The notes beneath the pieces were generated by a model, which searched no databases, was not told the origin of the DNA, and was given only the letters and a program-made list of their open reading frames with translations. From Nitrososphaerota archaeon (GTDB taxonomy: Archaea > Thermoproteota > Nitrososphaeria > Nitrososphaerales > CADDZS01), in contig JABDCJ010000005.1 in the NCBI GenBank assembly GCA_013288145.1, positions 1 to 64,000 of the forward strand: a stretch of DNA of 64,000 nt, given 5' to 3'. The position numbers were made by a program, and so were the translations under genes. Within the stretch, counting starts at the first letter, position 1; each line of letters starts with the position of its first letter. This document shows, piece after piece, positions 42,704 through 51,206 of this stretch.

Positions 42704-43351
42704 TCAAATGCTAGAGTTCGAGTCGGTGCTTGTAACGGTTGAATCCGGAATATCGGGCAAGGTCGAGGCCATCTTTGTCTCAGCGACTACAGAGGCTTCT
42801 GCAAGTATCCTTTCAGCTTCCTCGCCGTTCGATTCGAAATTCATTGAAAGTCCTGGAACACCGCCAACATCGAGCATTATGCCCTGAAGGCCGGTCGAAA
42901 TCTCAGACAAAGTATCATTTGCAGATGGCATAACATTCTGGAGACTCGTCCTTACGGTTCGAACAACTTGACCAACTGGAGCTATGACGTTCGCTAGATC
43001 GCCAAAATCAGTTATGGTCTTGAGACGCATCTGGACCTGTTCGAGACACAGGCGTGAGCTCTGAACGAGCTTCATCGCCTTTCTGTGCTCGGACAGTTCA
43101 TTAGCGTAAGCTTGAGCCATAGTGGTATCGTGCTTTTGGAAAGCGATGGTTGTCTTGTTGAAGAGGACCTTTTCCTTCTCGGTCATCTTGGTAATGGTCT
43201 TGTCAATTTTCGATATCTGAGAGGTCAGCGATCGGTCAGTATCGACCAACTTTTTCCTAAGATCACCTTGAGGATTCATCGCGTCTTTGATCAATTTCGG
43301 AACGGTTTCCTTATCCCGGTTTACCTGCCATCTTTCTGTAAATTCTGTCAA
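42704..43351 (-). CDS. CdvB / ESCRT-III-like protein
   Basis: The 215-residue protein has the Snf7/ESCRT-III helical core: LRKKLVDTDRSLTSQISKID, KEKVLFNKTTIAFQKHD, AQAYANELSEHRKAMKLVQS and LCLEQVQMRLKTITDFGDL, and an acidic C-terminal tail. This is the archaeal CdvB family, which polymerises at membranes during cell division or vesicle release. No CdvA or CdvC gene is nearby, so this may be one of several paralogues. TTG start at 43351 is preceded by GAGGGA. Confidence 0.85.
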   Translation of the reverse strand: MTEFTERWQVNRDKETVPKLIKDAMNPQGDLRKKLVDTDRSLTSQISKIDKTITKMTEKEKVLFNKTTIAFQKHDTTMAQAYANELSEHRKAMKLVQSSRLCLEQVQMRLKTITDFGDLANVIAPVGQVVRTVRTSLQNVMPSANDTLSEISTGLQGIMLDVGGVPGLSMNFESNGEEAERILAEASVVAETKMASTLPDIPDSTVTSTDSNSSI

Positions 43352-43597
43352 AAATTTGTCCCTCTATTTTTCCCCAAACAACAAAGAATCAGTAATTCGC
43401 TGGGAATCCGTTTCGCGGAAATGGTTATACTTCGGCAGGTTAAGGCAGTTAGATCTTTACGTTAATTCTAGCTGACAACCTATCAAACCGATCTATTCCT
43501 GCACAATCAAGCCAGAACTTTTGATCGATTCACTGCATTGAGATCTATCATTGCAAAGTTAGAACTTGTCTCATCTCGAACAACAATGTGAGTAGAT

Positions 43598-43606
43598 TAT
43601 AAAAGA
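43598..43606 (+). promoter_or_regulatory. TATA box of the winged-helix gene
   Basis: TTATAAAAG lies about 30-39 nt upstream of ATG 43637, and GTGAGG lies just before the start as a ribosome-binding site. The 43352-43597 stretch otherwise shows no gene. Confidence 0.5.
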
Positions 43607-43636
43607 CGGTTGTTAAACTGGTGAGGCGAAGGCGCC

Positions 43637-43963
43637 ATGATAAATGATGATGCAGAGGAAACAAGGGTGCCAACCTCGAAGAAGAATTTGGGAATAGGCC
43701 GGACAAAGCGATCGGGTTTTGAAATAATGAGAGACATCATCCTGATTGCAAAAAACCCGATAGGTTACTCTACGGCTTGGCGTCTAAGCAATCAGGAGTA
43801 CCCGCGATGGCTGGGATTCTTGAATCAATTGTTCGAGCTGGGCCTCTTGGAAAAAGTTGAATATGACGGAAAGAACAATGGTCTCCACGCTACTCTAAAA
43901 GGACTCGAATTCGTGGACGCGCTAAATCGCGCACTTAGCTATCTCGGACCGAGTGAAGTCTAG
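43637..43963 (+). CDS. Archaeal winged-helix DNA-binding protein
   Basis: The 108-residue product has a basic N-terminus and a winged helix (KRSGFEIMRDIILIAKNPIG, YSTAWRLSNQEYPRWLGFLN, then a wing GLLEKVEYDGKNNGLHATLKGLEF). This pattern is common to small archaeal HTH proteins. It converges with the MFS gene at 43969 and may regulate it. Target unknown. Confidence 0.8.
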   Translation: MINDDAEETRVPTSKKNLGIGRTKRSGFEIMRDIILIAKNPIGYSTAWRLSNQEYPRWLGFLNQLFELGLLEKVEYDGKNNGLHATLKGLEFVDALNRALSYLGPSEV

Positions 43964-43968
43964 CAAAA

Positions 43969-45465
43969 TCAGTCGTCATGGGGCTTCGTCGGCGGGGGTG
44001 GGTCAGGTAATTGACTCACTAATGTTGAATTATCCGCTTCTGGTCGTTTTGATTTTCTTGATCTAGACAACGGCCCAAAAAGGCTAGGAACAATTGCGGT
44101 CGCGTTGATTATGCCGAGCCAAAAATAAGTGGATTTCAAGCTCTGAACGAAGAGTTCCCTTCCTGAAGCTGAAATTGTTGCTGTATTTGACGCAATTAAG
44201 GAACTAACCGTTTGGTAGGGAAGTGTAAACGACATCAAGACTATAGCTAAATTCAAACTTACTACGTAACCTACGCTCCATAATGTAGTTCTGAAGGCAG
44301 AGGCAATCCCTCTTCTGTTTGCCGGCACGTTTCCCATGACTGAGCTCATGTTGGGAGATGCGAATATTCCTACACCTGCACCGAAGATTATCATGTAAAT
44401 TACCGCCAGAATGTAGGAAGAGCTTGTGTTGAGAGTTGAAAAAAGAAAAAGGGCCGTACATTGAATTACGAGCCCCCCTACCGTAAATGGTGTTTGGCCT
44501 CGTCTGTCGGATAGTCTACCACTCAGAGGACCGGTGGCAAGGAACGCAAACTCAAATGGAAGAATCAGAATCCCTGCTTGGAGCGGAGTCATTCCGATCC
44601 CGATCTGAAAATACAGGGAGATTATGAGCAACAGTGCTCCCCAAGCGGTTGCGTTTATCATTACTGCAATAGAGCCGCCGGTAAACTCTGGGATTTTCAG
44701 CAACGAGAGATCTAAGAGAGGATGATCTGTTTTAGTTTCCTGATAGGCAAAGAGAACCAAGGCTGCAAAACTGATCAGAAAGAAAAGCGTAACAACGTAA
44801 ATGCTCGACGTGCCATATGCTGCAAATGTTAGGGCAAGTAGCAAGCCGGTTATTGAAATCGTTATCAGTCCGAAACCCATCCAATCCATTGGTGCTGCAA
44901 TGTCCAATGGAGCGATCTCCTTCAACTTTCCGCGAGACCAAAGTGTGCCGAAAATCCCAATGGGGACATTTATGAGAAATAGAAATCTCCAATCCAAAAA
45001 AGAAAGTATGACACCGCTAATTGTTAGCCCAGCCATCGAGCCGGCTCTGAAGGCTATCTGATTTAGCCCTACGGCAAATCCTAGCTCGTTTCTAGGAGTT
45101 GCGTCAACTATCAGTGTAGCGCTTACCGTTGTAAGAAACGCGGAACCAAATCCTTGGACCCCACGAAAAAAAATCACCTGGTCAGAGGATTGTGCTAAGC
45201 CTGTAAGAAGAGAGCCAACCGTAAAAATCGTAAACCCGATATTATAAATTCGGACACGACCTATGATGTCTGCAGTTCGTCCGATGAACAAAACTGCGAT
45301 GGTGGCACCGAAAACGTACGCTTGAGTGAACCAGATTGCCTGTTCAGCGTCAGCGTTCAGCGCCCGAGCAACTTCTGGCAATCCTACGATGACTATTCTC
45401 GAATCAATCCCGGACATTACGATTCCGACGGTCGTTACGAGTAAGACTGTCCACTTGTACTGCAA
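43969..45465 (-). CDS. MFS drug-efflux transporter (DHA2, 14 TM)
   Basis: The 498-residue protein has about 14 hydrophobic helices. Motif A appears as GRTADIIGRVRIY, and WFTQAYVFGATIAVLF, QGFGSAFLTTVSATLI and WRFLFLINVPIGIFG match EmrB/QacA-type proton antiporters. It is likely to export amphipathic compounds. It is divergent from a second MFS transporter. The Pro-rich C-terminus is a soluble tail. Confidence 0.88.
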   Translation of the reverse strand: MQYKWTVLLVTTVGIVMSGIDSRIVIVGLPEVARALNADAEQAIWFTQAYVFGATIAVLFIGRTADIIGRVRIYNIGFTIFTVGSLLTGLAQSSDQVIFFRGVQGFGSAFLTTVSATLIVDATPRNELGFAVGLNQIAFRAGSMAGLTISGVILSFLDWRFLFLINVPIGIFGTLWSRGKLKEIAPLDIAAPMDWMGFGLITISITGLLLALTFAAYGTSSIYVVTLFFLISFAALVLFAYQETKTDHPLLDLSLLKIPEFTGGSIAVMINATAWGALLLIISLYFQIGIGMTPLQAGILILPFEFAFLATGPLSGRLSDRRGQTPFTVGGLVIQCTALFLFSTLNTSSSYILAVIYMIIFGAGVGIFASPNMSSVMGNVPANRRGIASAFRTTLWSVGYVVSLNLAIVLMSFTLPYQTVSSLIASNTATISASGRELFVQSLKSTYFWLGIINATAIVPSLFGPLSRSRKSKRPEADNSTLVSQLPDPPPPTKPHDD

Positions 45466-45677
45466 TTTTTCTTGCGTTGCAACCTCTTACATTCGATACG
45501 TTTGTTAGCCTTCAGAGGATCCAATGTACTTTATTTGACAGCTCAAATCATCTTGTTCGGATACTGGCGTGGCTTTTTCTTTATTGAATTGCCAAGCTCA
45601 AGATCTTCATAAGTGGAGAGGACTTTCCGTTGACTCTTTCGCTTTAAGAATGGAAAGTTAAAGGTTTAAACATTTTT

Positions 45678-46910
45678 TTGACCAGAAACGAAAGTACAAA
45701 GAAGAAAAAGACTCAGTACTCTAATTTCATCGCCGTCTGGTCGAGTCAGACAACAGCTGCTATCCTGATTTTTACTATTCCGGCTCTTGCACCTATTCTT
45801 GTGACGAAGATCGCTCTAACTGCCACACAAGTTGGAGAGCTCACCGGGATCATGTATGTTGGAATTTCAGGACTTTCGATTTTCATGAGTATCATCTCTG
45901 ATTCTCTGGGTGTGAAAAGAGTTCTGATCGCAGGTCATCTGATCGAGGCAGTTTCAATCATCAGCGCTTCATATGCAAAGGATTTTTCCGGGCTGGCGAT
46001 CTCCATTTTTGCCGTTGGGATAGGGTACAGTTCAATCACGCCTGTTACCAGTAAAGCAATCATGAACTGGTTTTCAAAAGAGCACAGGAGCTCAGTTATG
46101 GGACTCAAGCAAACAGGTACAACGGTCGGGGGCACCATCGCAGGCGCTGTTCTGCCAGTGATAGGCGTCGCTTACGGGTCCGAAGCTGCGTTTGTTTCTG
46201 CCGGTATTCTCACGTTGTCAGGGATTGCGTTTGTTCTTGTGTACCAAGAATCGCCTCAGGTACGGACCGCACCAAAGGTGACGACCGACTTTGTTATGCG
46301 AGGATTGACTCTTTCTTTGAAGAATAAAGATCTTCTTTGGCTAGGAGGAGTGGGTTTCTTTTATGCAGCTGTTCAATCCATTGTCGTGACATACATCGCT
46401 CTTTTCACTCACACCGTCCTCGGATTCAATCCAGTTACTGCGGGGATTTTTCTCTCCCTGCTTAATTTTTCGGGAACAATCGCAAGGCCTGTTTATGGAG
46501 AGATCAGCGATCGCATTTTCCGAGGAAGCAGAATAAAAGATCTATTTTTGATTGCTTTGACTTCCTTCACTATGCTCCTGCTACTTTCCGCGATTCCAGT
46601 CAATAGCAGCTTCTGGCAGGTTGTGCCGATAATTGCCTTTCTTGGTTTCGGAGCTCTGGGCTGGAATGGAGTATTCTTGACCCTTGCCGGTGAATATTCC
46701 AGAGACGGCTACGAAGGTGTCGGAACTTCCGTTGCTTTTTCCGTGGCCATGACCGGACAGATAGTCGGGGCTCCATTATTCGGTCTTATCGTCGAGAGCA
46801 CTTCGAGCTACACTTTGGGCTGGCAAGTCTTTGCTTTTGCCCTTCTTATAGCCGGCTCAATATTCGCGATTTCGAGGAGAAACCACGACCCGGGCAAAGC
46901 ATCTCGGTGA
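45678..46910 (+). CDS. MFS transporter (12 TM)
   Basis: The 410-residue protein has about 12 hydrophobic helices, with the motif A region ISDSLGVKRVLIAG and, in the second half, YGEISDRIFRGSRIKDL. GLKQTGTTVGGTIAGAVLP is typical of organic-acid or sugar MFS importers such as the nitrate/nitrite or oxalate/formate type. Substrate unknown. TTG start at 45678; TATA-like sequences lie in the spacer to the divergent MFS gene. Confidence 0.85.
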   Translation: MTRNESTKKKKTQYSNFIAVWSSQTTAAILIFTIPALAPILVTKIALTATQVGELTGIMYVGISGLSIFMSIISDSLGVKRVLIAGHLIEAVSIISASYAKDFSGLAISIFAVGIGYSSITPVTSKAIMNWFSKEHRSSVMGLKQTGTTVGGTIAGAVLPVIGVAYGSEAAFVSAGILTLSGIAFVLVYQESPQVRTAPKVTTDFVMRGLTLSLKNKDLLWLGGVGFFYAAVQSIVVTYIALFTHTVLGFNPVTAGIFLSLLNFSGTIARPVYGEISDRIFRGSRIKDLFLIALTSFTMLLLLSAIPVNSSFWQVVPIIAFLGFGALGWNGVFLTLAGEYSRDGYEGVGTSVAFSVAMTGQIVGAPLFGLIVESTSSYTLGWQVFAFALLIAGSIFAISRRNHDPGKASR

Positions 46911-46966
46911 TTAGGATTTCGTCTCGTAGTGACATTTATTGCCCCGTCGATATTTCTTCTGTGACC

Positions 46967-47197
46967 ATGACATCGGCTTGCATGCTGATTAGAACTGAGA
47001 AAGGGAAATATCAAGAAGTCGTGGATAGACTGAAGCAGGTTTCATCTGTGAAAAGCGCGTTTCCCGTTTTGGGGCGTTACGACATCGCGGCAGACATCGA
47101 AGTGGAAAATGCAACAGAGCTTGGAAAGGCGATCATGAAAGTAAACAAGTTGGCAGGAATCGTTTTTACCGAAACGATGCCAGAAATAGAGGAATAG
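46967..47197 (+). CDS. Lrp/AsnC RAM-domain protein
   Basis: The 76-residue product from ATG 46967 (MTSACMLIRTEKGKYQEVVD) is a lone RAM domain with the LGRYDIAADIEVENATEL signature. The frame is open upstream to 46907, overlapping the MFS stop, but the ATG gives the normal family length. It forms a tandem with the next RAM gene. Confidence 0.8.
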   Translation: MTSACMLIRTEKGKYQEVVDRLKQVSSVKSAFPVLGRYDIAADIEVENATELGKAIMKVNKLAGIVFTETMPEIEE

Positions 47198-47202
47198 AGA
47201 AA

Positions 47203-47424
47203 ATGAATGCCTGCATTCTTGTCAAGACCACACCCATTCAGACTAGCGATGTTTTACAAGCAGTTCAGAAGTTAGGCGGAGTTCGGAAAGCCTTCGTCGC
47301 TTACGGGAGATACGACCTCGTGGCCTTCGCTTCGATTCAGGACTACGCCGGAATAACCAAACTTACTGCTCAAGTCAATTCGCTTCCAGGAGTGCGAAGT
47401 ACTGAAACTCTCGTGGAAGCATAA
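47203..47424 (+). CDS. Lrp/AsnC RAM-domain protein, tandem copy
   Basis: The 73-residue product has the RAM pattern MNACILVKTTPIQTSDVLQA, then KAFVAYGRYDLVAFASIQDY. It starts 5 nt after the previous stop with GAGAAA in between. The two proteins are similar in fold but diverged, so they could form a heteromer that senses an amino acid or related ligand. Confidence 0.8.
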   Translation: MNACILVKTTPIQTSDVLQAVQKLGGVRKAFVAYGRYDLVAFASIQDYAGITKLTAQVNSLPGVRSTETLVEA

Positions 47425-47431
47425 CAAGCGG

Positions 47432-48319
47432 TTACGAAGCCGTTAGTGACTTCGAGGACAGCGACTCGCTGGTAAGACTTTCGCATATCTTCCAGAGGCG
47501 TTTAGCCGTCGCTTCGTCATAACTGATCGGATTGGCCATTTTCTCGCTTCTACCTCCGAAGTATTTTCCGGTTACGTTTTCAACGTCCGGTGAAGTGGCG
47601 AGGTAGATTGAAGTCTGCGCGCCCTTCTCCGGACCAGCCATAAACAGCTTCACAAATTTCGCCAAGAAGGCTAGAGCCGGATTGAGTCCGTGAGAACCCA
47701 GATCAGTCCTTATAACGCCAGGGTGAAGGAAATTAGCAGTAACACCTGTCCCTGCGAGTCGTCTCGAAAACTCGACTGTGGTCAGATTCAGTGCAAGCTT
47801 GCTCTGGCCATAGGTCTCGAACATGCTGGATCTCTTTTCGCGCTGCAAATTGTCGAAATCGATACTTGCGCCGTTTGTAGCTGCAGAGCTGACGTTGACA
47901 ATTCTTGAAGGTTCAGTTGACTTTAGTTTCTCAAGAAGCAAGTTCGTCAATAAAAACGGAGCTAGGACATTTACAGCGAACATCGTTTCAATTCCATCAA
48001 CAGTTAGCGTGCGTTTGTAATCACTAACTCCGGCGTTGTTCAACAATACGTCCAGTCGATCAAAACGTTCGTTGAACTGGAATACCAAGTCTCCTATCGA
48101 TTTTTGCGAAGATAGGTCCGCTGGAAGATAGATTATTGTTGAATCAGTCTTCCCACTTTTTTCCTTTATTTCCGAAAATGCAGATCTGGCTTTGTCTGAA
48201 TCGCGCATGACTGCGACAACCGTTGCATCCATCTTAGCCAGCCCTACAGCAGTTGCTTTTCCAATTCCGGCACTCGTTCCTGTCACGAGGCAAACCTTGT
48301 CTTTCATGCTGTAGGACAT
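47432..48319 (-). CDS. Short-chain dehydrogenase/reductase
   Basis: From ATG 48319 (MSYSMKDKVCLVTGTSAGIG), which has GGAGAG five nt upstream, the 295-residue product has the SDR cofactor motif TGTSAGIG, LLNNAGVSD, catalytic Ser (NVSSAA), and Tyr/Lys in ETYGQSKLA. The sequence following (IRTDLGSHG) resembles retinol-dehydrogenase-type SDRs. Substrate unknown. An ATG 18 nt upstream is also in frame. Confidence 0.85.
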   Translation of the reverse strand: MSYSMKDKVCLVTGTSAGIGKATAVGLAKMDATVVAVMRDSDKARSAFSEIKEKSGKTDSTIIYLPADLSSQKSIGDLVFQFNERFDRLDVLLNNAGVSDYKRTLTVDGIETMFAVNVLAPFLLTNLLLEKLKSTEPSRIVNVSSAATNGASIDFDNLQREKRSSMFETYGQSKLALNLTTVEFSRRLAGTGVTANFLHPGVIRTDLGSHGLNPALAFLAKFVKLFMAGPEKGAQTSIYLATSPDVENVTGKYFGGRSEKMANPISYDEATAKRLWKICESLTSESLSSKSLTAS

Positions 48320-48359
48320 TACAATCTCTCCGATCATCGCAGGAAGATTTTAAGATTGT

Positions 48360-48740
48360 TTAGGAGGAAGCCCCAGAAACTTCTGTGGTTAGCTCAGCTT
48401 GTTTTTCTTCGTCGGAGCTTTTCTGTGCGACTTGTTTTGTCATCCAGAGTTCAAAAGTGTCTGGAACAGACGACATTGATCTTTGCGCGACGACTTCCTT
48501 AGGCTTTTGCTTTTCGATCCATATCTCAAACGTATCTTTGGGCAGAGCAGTTTCAGCCGGTTTTGAAACAGGATCTATAGATTCTCGCTTATTTTCAGCT
48601 TTCACTTGCTTTGCAATCCAAGCATCAAAGGTGTTTGTTGGCATTTTCAGAGGAGTCTTGGAAACGGTGCGCGCCGAGGAAGCAGCTTTTCTCGAAGATG
48701 CAGACTTTGACTTTTTCTTAGTAACTTTTGATTTCTTCAA
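48360..48740 (-). CDS. Basic protein with three TF-x-x-W-I-x-KQ repeats
   Basis: The 126-residue product begins with a very basic, Lys/Ser-rich segment (residues 1-30) and then has three copies of a nine-residue motif: TFDAWIAKQ (37-45), TFEIWIEKQ (70-78) and TFELWMTKQ (95-103), joined by acidic and polar linkers. An acidic C-terminus follows. No family is recognised. The evenly spaced short motifs in a disordered background look like protein-binding SLiMs. It lies 40 nt upstream of the SDR gene on the same strand. Confidence 0.65.
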   Translation of the reverse strand: MKKSKVTKKKSKSASSRKAASSARTVSKTPLKMPTNTFDAWIAKQVKAENKRESIDPVSKPAETALPKDTFEIWIEKQKPKEVVAQRSMSSVPDTFELWMTKQVAQKSSDEEKQAELTTEVSGASS

Positions 48741-48911
48741 AATGGGACAAGTACTTCTGTCCTAACAGCCTGAAGATATGCTTTGTTGTTTGGCTTTACC
48801 CTCAAGTCATATCGAGCAGAGATTGTTGAGTCGAAATGGTGCTCAGATTTCGCGAAGAAAATGTCTGAAGAAATCTTTTACAGGCAAGAGGAGAGACGGA
48901 GTTCGATCAAG

Positions 48912-49949
48912 ATGAAAGCTGTTGCAAAGACTCGGAAGGAACCGGGGCTTCAAGTAATAGACACCGATCCAGACAAGATCAGCGAGAACGAAATCCTGCT
49001 CAGAATGAAAACAGCTTCGATTTGTGGAAGCGATCTGGGATTCTACAATTACACGCCAGCTTACCAGAAGTTCGCAAAGGTTCCAACGATCATGGGTCAC
49101 GAGTTTGCTGGGGAAATAGCCGAAGTGGGAGACGCCGTCCGGGGCTATTCGGTTGGCGATCGTGTCTCCGTTGAATCTGTATTGTACTGTGGAAAATGCA
49201 AGTTTTGCCGTAGTGGGGCAACCAACATCTGTCAAAGCTTTACGGTGTTTGGAATGCACCGAAATGGTGCTTTTGCCGAATTTGTTTCGGTCGATCAGAA
49301 GTACCTCCACAAGCTTCCTGATGAAGTCTCATTTCTCGAGGCTGGCGTCGTAGAGCCACTTTCTGTCATCGTGAATGCTTTTGAAGACGTCTCAGCGCCG
49401 ATACGGTCGGATAGTACAGCCTGCGTAATTGGACCGGGTCCGCTCGGCCTGTTTTCTGCAGAGGTGCTCCGAGCAAAAGGAGTACGGGACTTGCTATTGA
49501 TGGGAATTGCAATTGATGAATATAGGCTGGAGCTTGCAAGGAAAAAACTCTCGTTTGATGCAATGAATACTGAATTCGAGGTATCGAATGACAAAATGAA
49601 AGGTATGACAGATGGCTATGGATTTGACACCGTGGTTGTCGCAGCGGGTGCACCCGCGGCGCTGAAATCTGCCATACCACTCGTGTCCAAGGGAGGACAG
49701 ATCATTCTCATCGGAATCTTTCCAGAGGACGTTGCGTTGCCTGCGTCAGACCTTGTTCGCAGACAAATCTCTATGAGAGGTTCCTATGGATCCGCGTGGA
49801 AACATTACGAGGAAGCAATCCGGCTTTTGAAACAGAAGCTCGTTAGAGCGGATGCTATCGTCAGCCATCAATTCAATTTAGAGCAGGGCGAGGAAGCATT
49901 CCAGATGGCGAAGGCAAAGACGGGATCTAAAGTCCAGTTCAAGAACTGA
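48912..49949 (+). CDS. Zinc-dependent MDR-family alcohol/polyol dehydrogenase
   Basis: From ATG 48912 (MKAVAKTRKEPGLQ) the 345-residue enzyme has the catalytic zinc site ICGSDLGFYN and MGHEFAGEIAEVG, the structural zinc cysteines CGKCKFCRSGATNIC, and the NAD-binding VIGPGPLGLFSAEVLRAKG. It resembles L-threonine-3-dehydrogenase and sugar/polyol dehydrogenases. It converges with the enolase-superfamily gene, so a role in sugar or sugar-acid oxidation is plausible. Upstream in-frame starts are unlikely. Confidence 0.88.
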   Translation: MKAVAKTRKEPGLQVIDTDPDKISENEILLRMKTASICGSDLGFYNYTPAYQKFAKVPTIMGHEFAGEIAEVGDAVRGYSVGDRVSVESVLYCGKCKFCRSGATNICQSFTVFGMHRNGAFAEFVSVDQKYLHKLPDEVSFLEAGVVEPLSVIVNAFEDVSAPIRSDSTACVIGPGPLGLFSAEVLRAKGVRDLLLMGIAIDEYRLELARKKLSFDAMNTEFEVSNDKMKGMTDGYGFDTVVVAAGAPAALKSAIPLVSKGGQIILIGIFPEDVALPASDLVRRQISMRGSYGSAWKHYEEAIRLLKQKLVRADAIVSHQFNLEQGEEAFQMAKAKTGSKVQFKN

Positions 49950-49979
49950 ATTAGACCACCTCAATCAAGCGTCCAACTT

Positions 49980-51110
49980 CTAGCCTTCATAGCGGTACTT
50001 CTCGACAACACTCTCGTCCAGAGTAATCCCCAATCCAGGCTTTTCAGGGATCTCGACAAGGCCCTTGGAATTGACTTCGAATTTTTCTTTCGTTAGAAAC
50101 TTCTTCAAGGGAGAGTCTGACTGCGGCATCTCGCAGAGCGGCGAGTTCGGGCATGCAGCCGAAAGATGAATGCTAGCAGCGAGTCCAATATTGGTCTTGA
50201 AGCTGTGAGGAATGCAAAGTACCCCCCGGTCATTCGCAAGATCTGCCACGCGCTTTGTTTCGGTCAGTCCGCCGGCTCGGGAAACGTCCGGCTGGACGAC
50301 GTCAACTTGCCCCCTGTCCATGAGGTCGATGAACATGAATCGTGAAGTCTGCTCTTCGCCGGCCGCGATCTTTATCGACGTGGAAGCTGAGAGCTTGGCG
50401 TAGCCTTCAAGATTGTCCGGGTGCAATGCCGCTTCGATGAAATAAACATCGAAAGGCTCCATCAAGCCCGCAAACTTGATCGCTCCCTTCGTGTCGAACG
50501 ACATGCAGACATCAAGCGCAATTTCGATCTTATCCCCAAGTTCCTCTCGGGCAAGTTTGACGTATTCAACGGCTTTTTCGTTGTCGATGCCGATGGGTTC
50601 ACACTGGAATTTTACGGCGGTGAATTTCTGCTTCAATACAAGCTTATTGCACTTTTCAATAACTTCATCGCGAGTCTTTGCAAATGGATAGATGCTCGAA
50701 TATGGTCTGACAGTTCCCGAGCCGTTCCCACCGAGCAGCCTGTAAACCGGCACTTTGTAGTATTTACCGGCGAGATCCCAGAGAGCTATATCGATCCCGC
50801 TTAGAGTGTTCAATGCTAGCCCCCGTCTGCCATAAAGAATCGAACCTTGGTAGAGTTTTTCCCACAGGTATCCGATGTTCAGCGGATTTTCTCCGATGAG
50901 CAATTGTTCAAGGCCCTTCGCCCAAGAATGTGAGAGCGGTGCCTTGATCAAAGCCTTTACAACGGTCGGTGGAGCATCGACTTCTCCAATTCCGAAAATT
51001 CCGTTTTCGTCAGTTTCGATTCTTACAATGAGGTCGTCCTGGGTTCCATCAGTGACGTCACGGACTTCAGGTAATCTCAAAACTATTGGTTCGATTTTTG
51101 TAATTTTCAA
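49980..51110 (-). CDS. Mandelate racemase/enolase-superfamily sugar-acid dehydratase
   Basis: The 376-residue protein has the enolase-superfamily layout: an N-terminal capping domain (MKITKIEPIVLRLPEVRDVT) and a barrel with KFQCEP (catalytic Lys region), metal ligands LDVCMSFD, IEAALHPDN and AAGEEQTSR, QPDVSRAGGLTE and the His in IPHSFKTNIG. Such enzymes dehydrate sugar acids such as gluconate, galactonate or fuconate. Neighbours fit a catabolic role. Exact substrate is unknown. Confidence 0.85.
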   Translation of the reverse strand: MKITKIEPIVLRLPEVRDVTDGTQDDLIVRIETDENGIFGIGEVDAPPTVVKALIKAPLSHSWAKGLEQLLIGENPLNIGYLWEKLYQGSILYGRRGLALNTLSGIDIALWDLAGKYYKVPVYRLLGGNGSGTVRPYSSIYPFAKTRDEVIEKCNKLVLKQKFTAVKFQCEPIGIDNEKAVEYVKLAREELGDKIEIALDVCMSFDTKGAIKFAGLMEPFDVYFIEAALHPDNLEGYAKLSASTSIKIAAGEEQTSRFMFIDLMDRGQVDVVQPDVSRAGGLTETKRVADLANDRGVLCIPHSFKTNIGLAASIHLSAACPNSPLCEMPQSDSPLKKFLTKEKFEVNSKGLVEIPEKPGLGITLDESVVEKYRYEG

Positions 51111-51206
51111 ATTGGACTGAGGTCAGTATGTTAGGCCGGATTCTTTTAACAATTGATTGAAGAAACATCTCGAGCTAGCAAGAACTTGGATTCATGCGAT
51201 CTGGAT

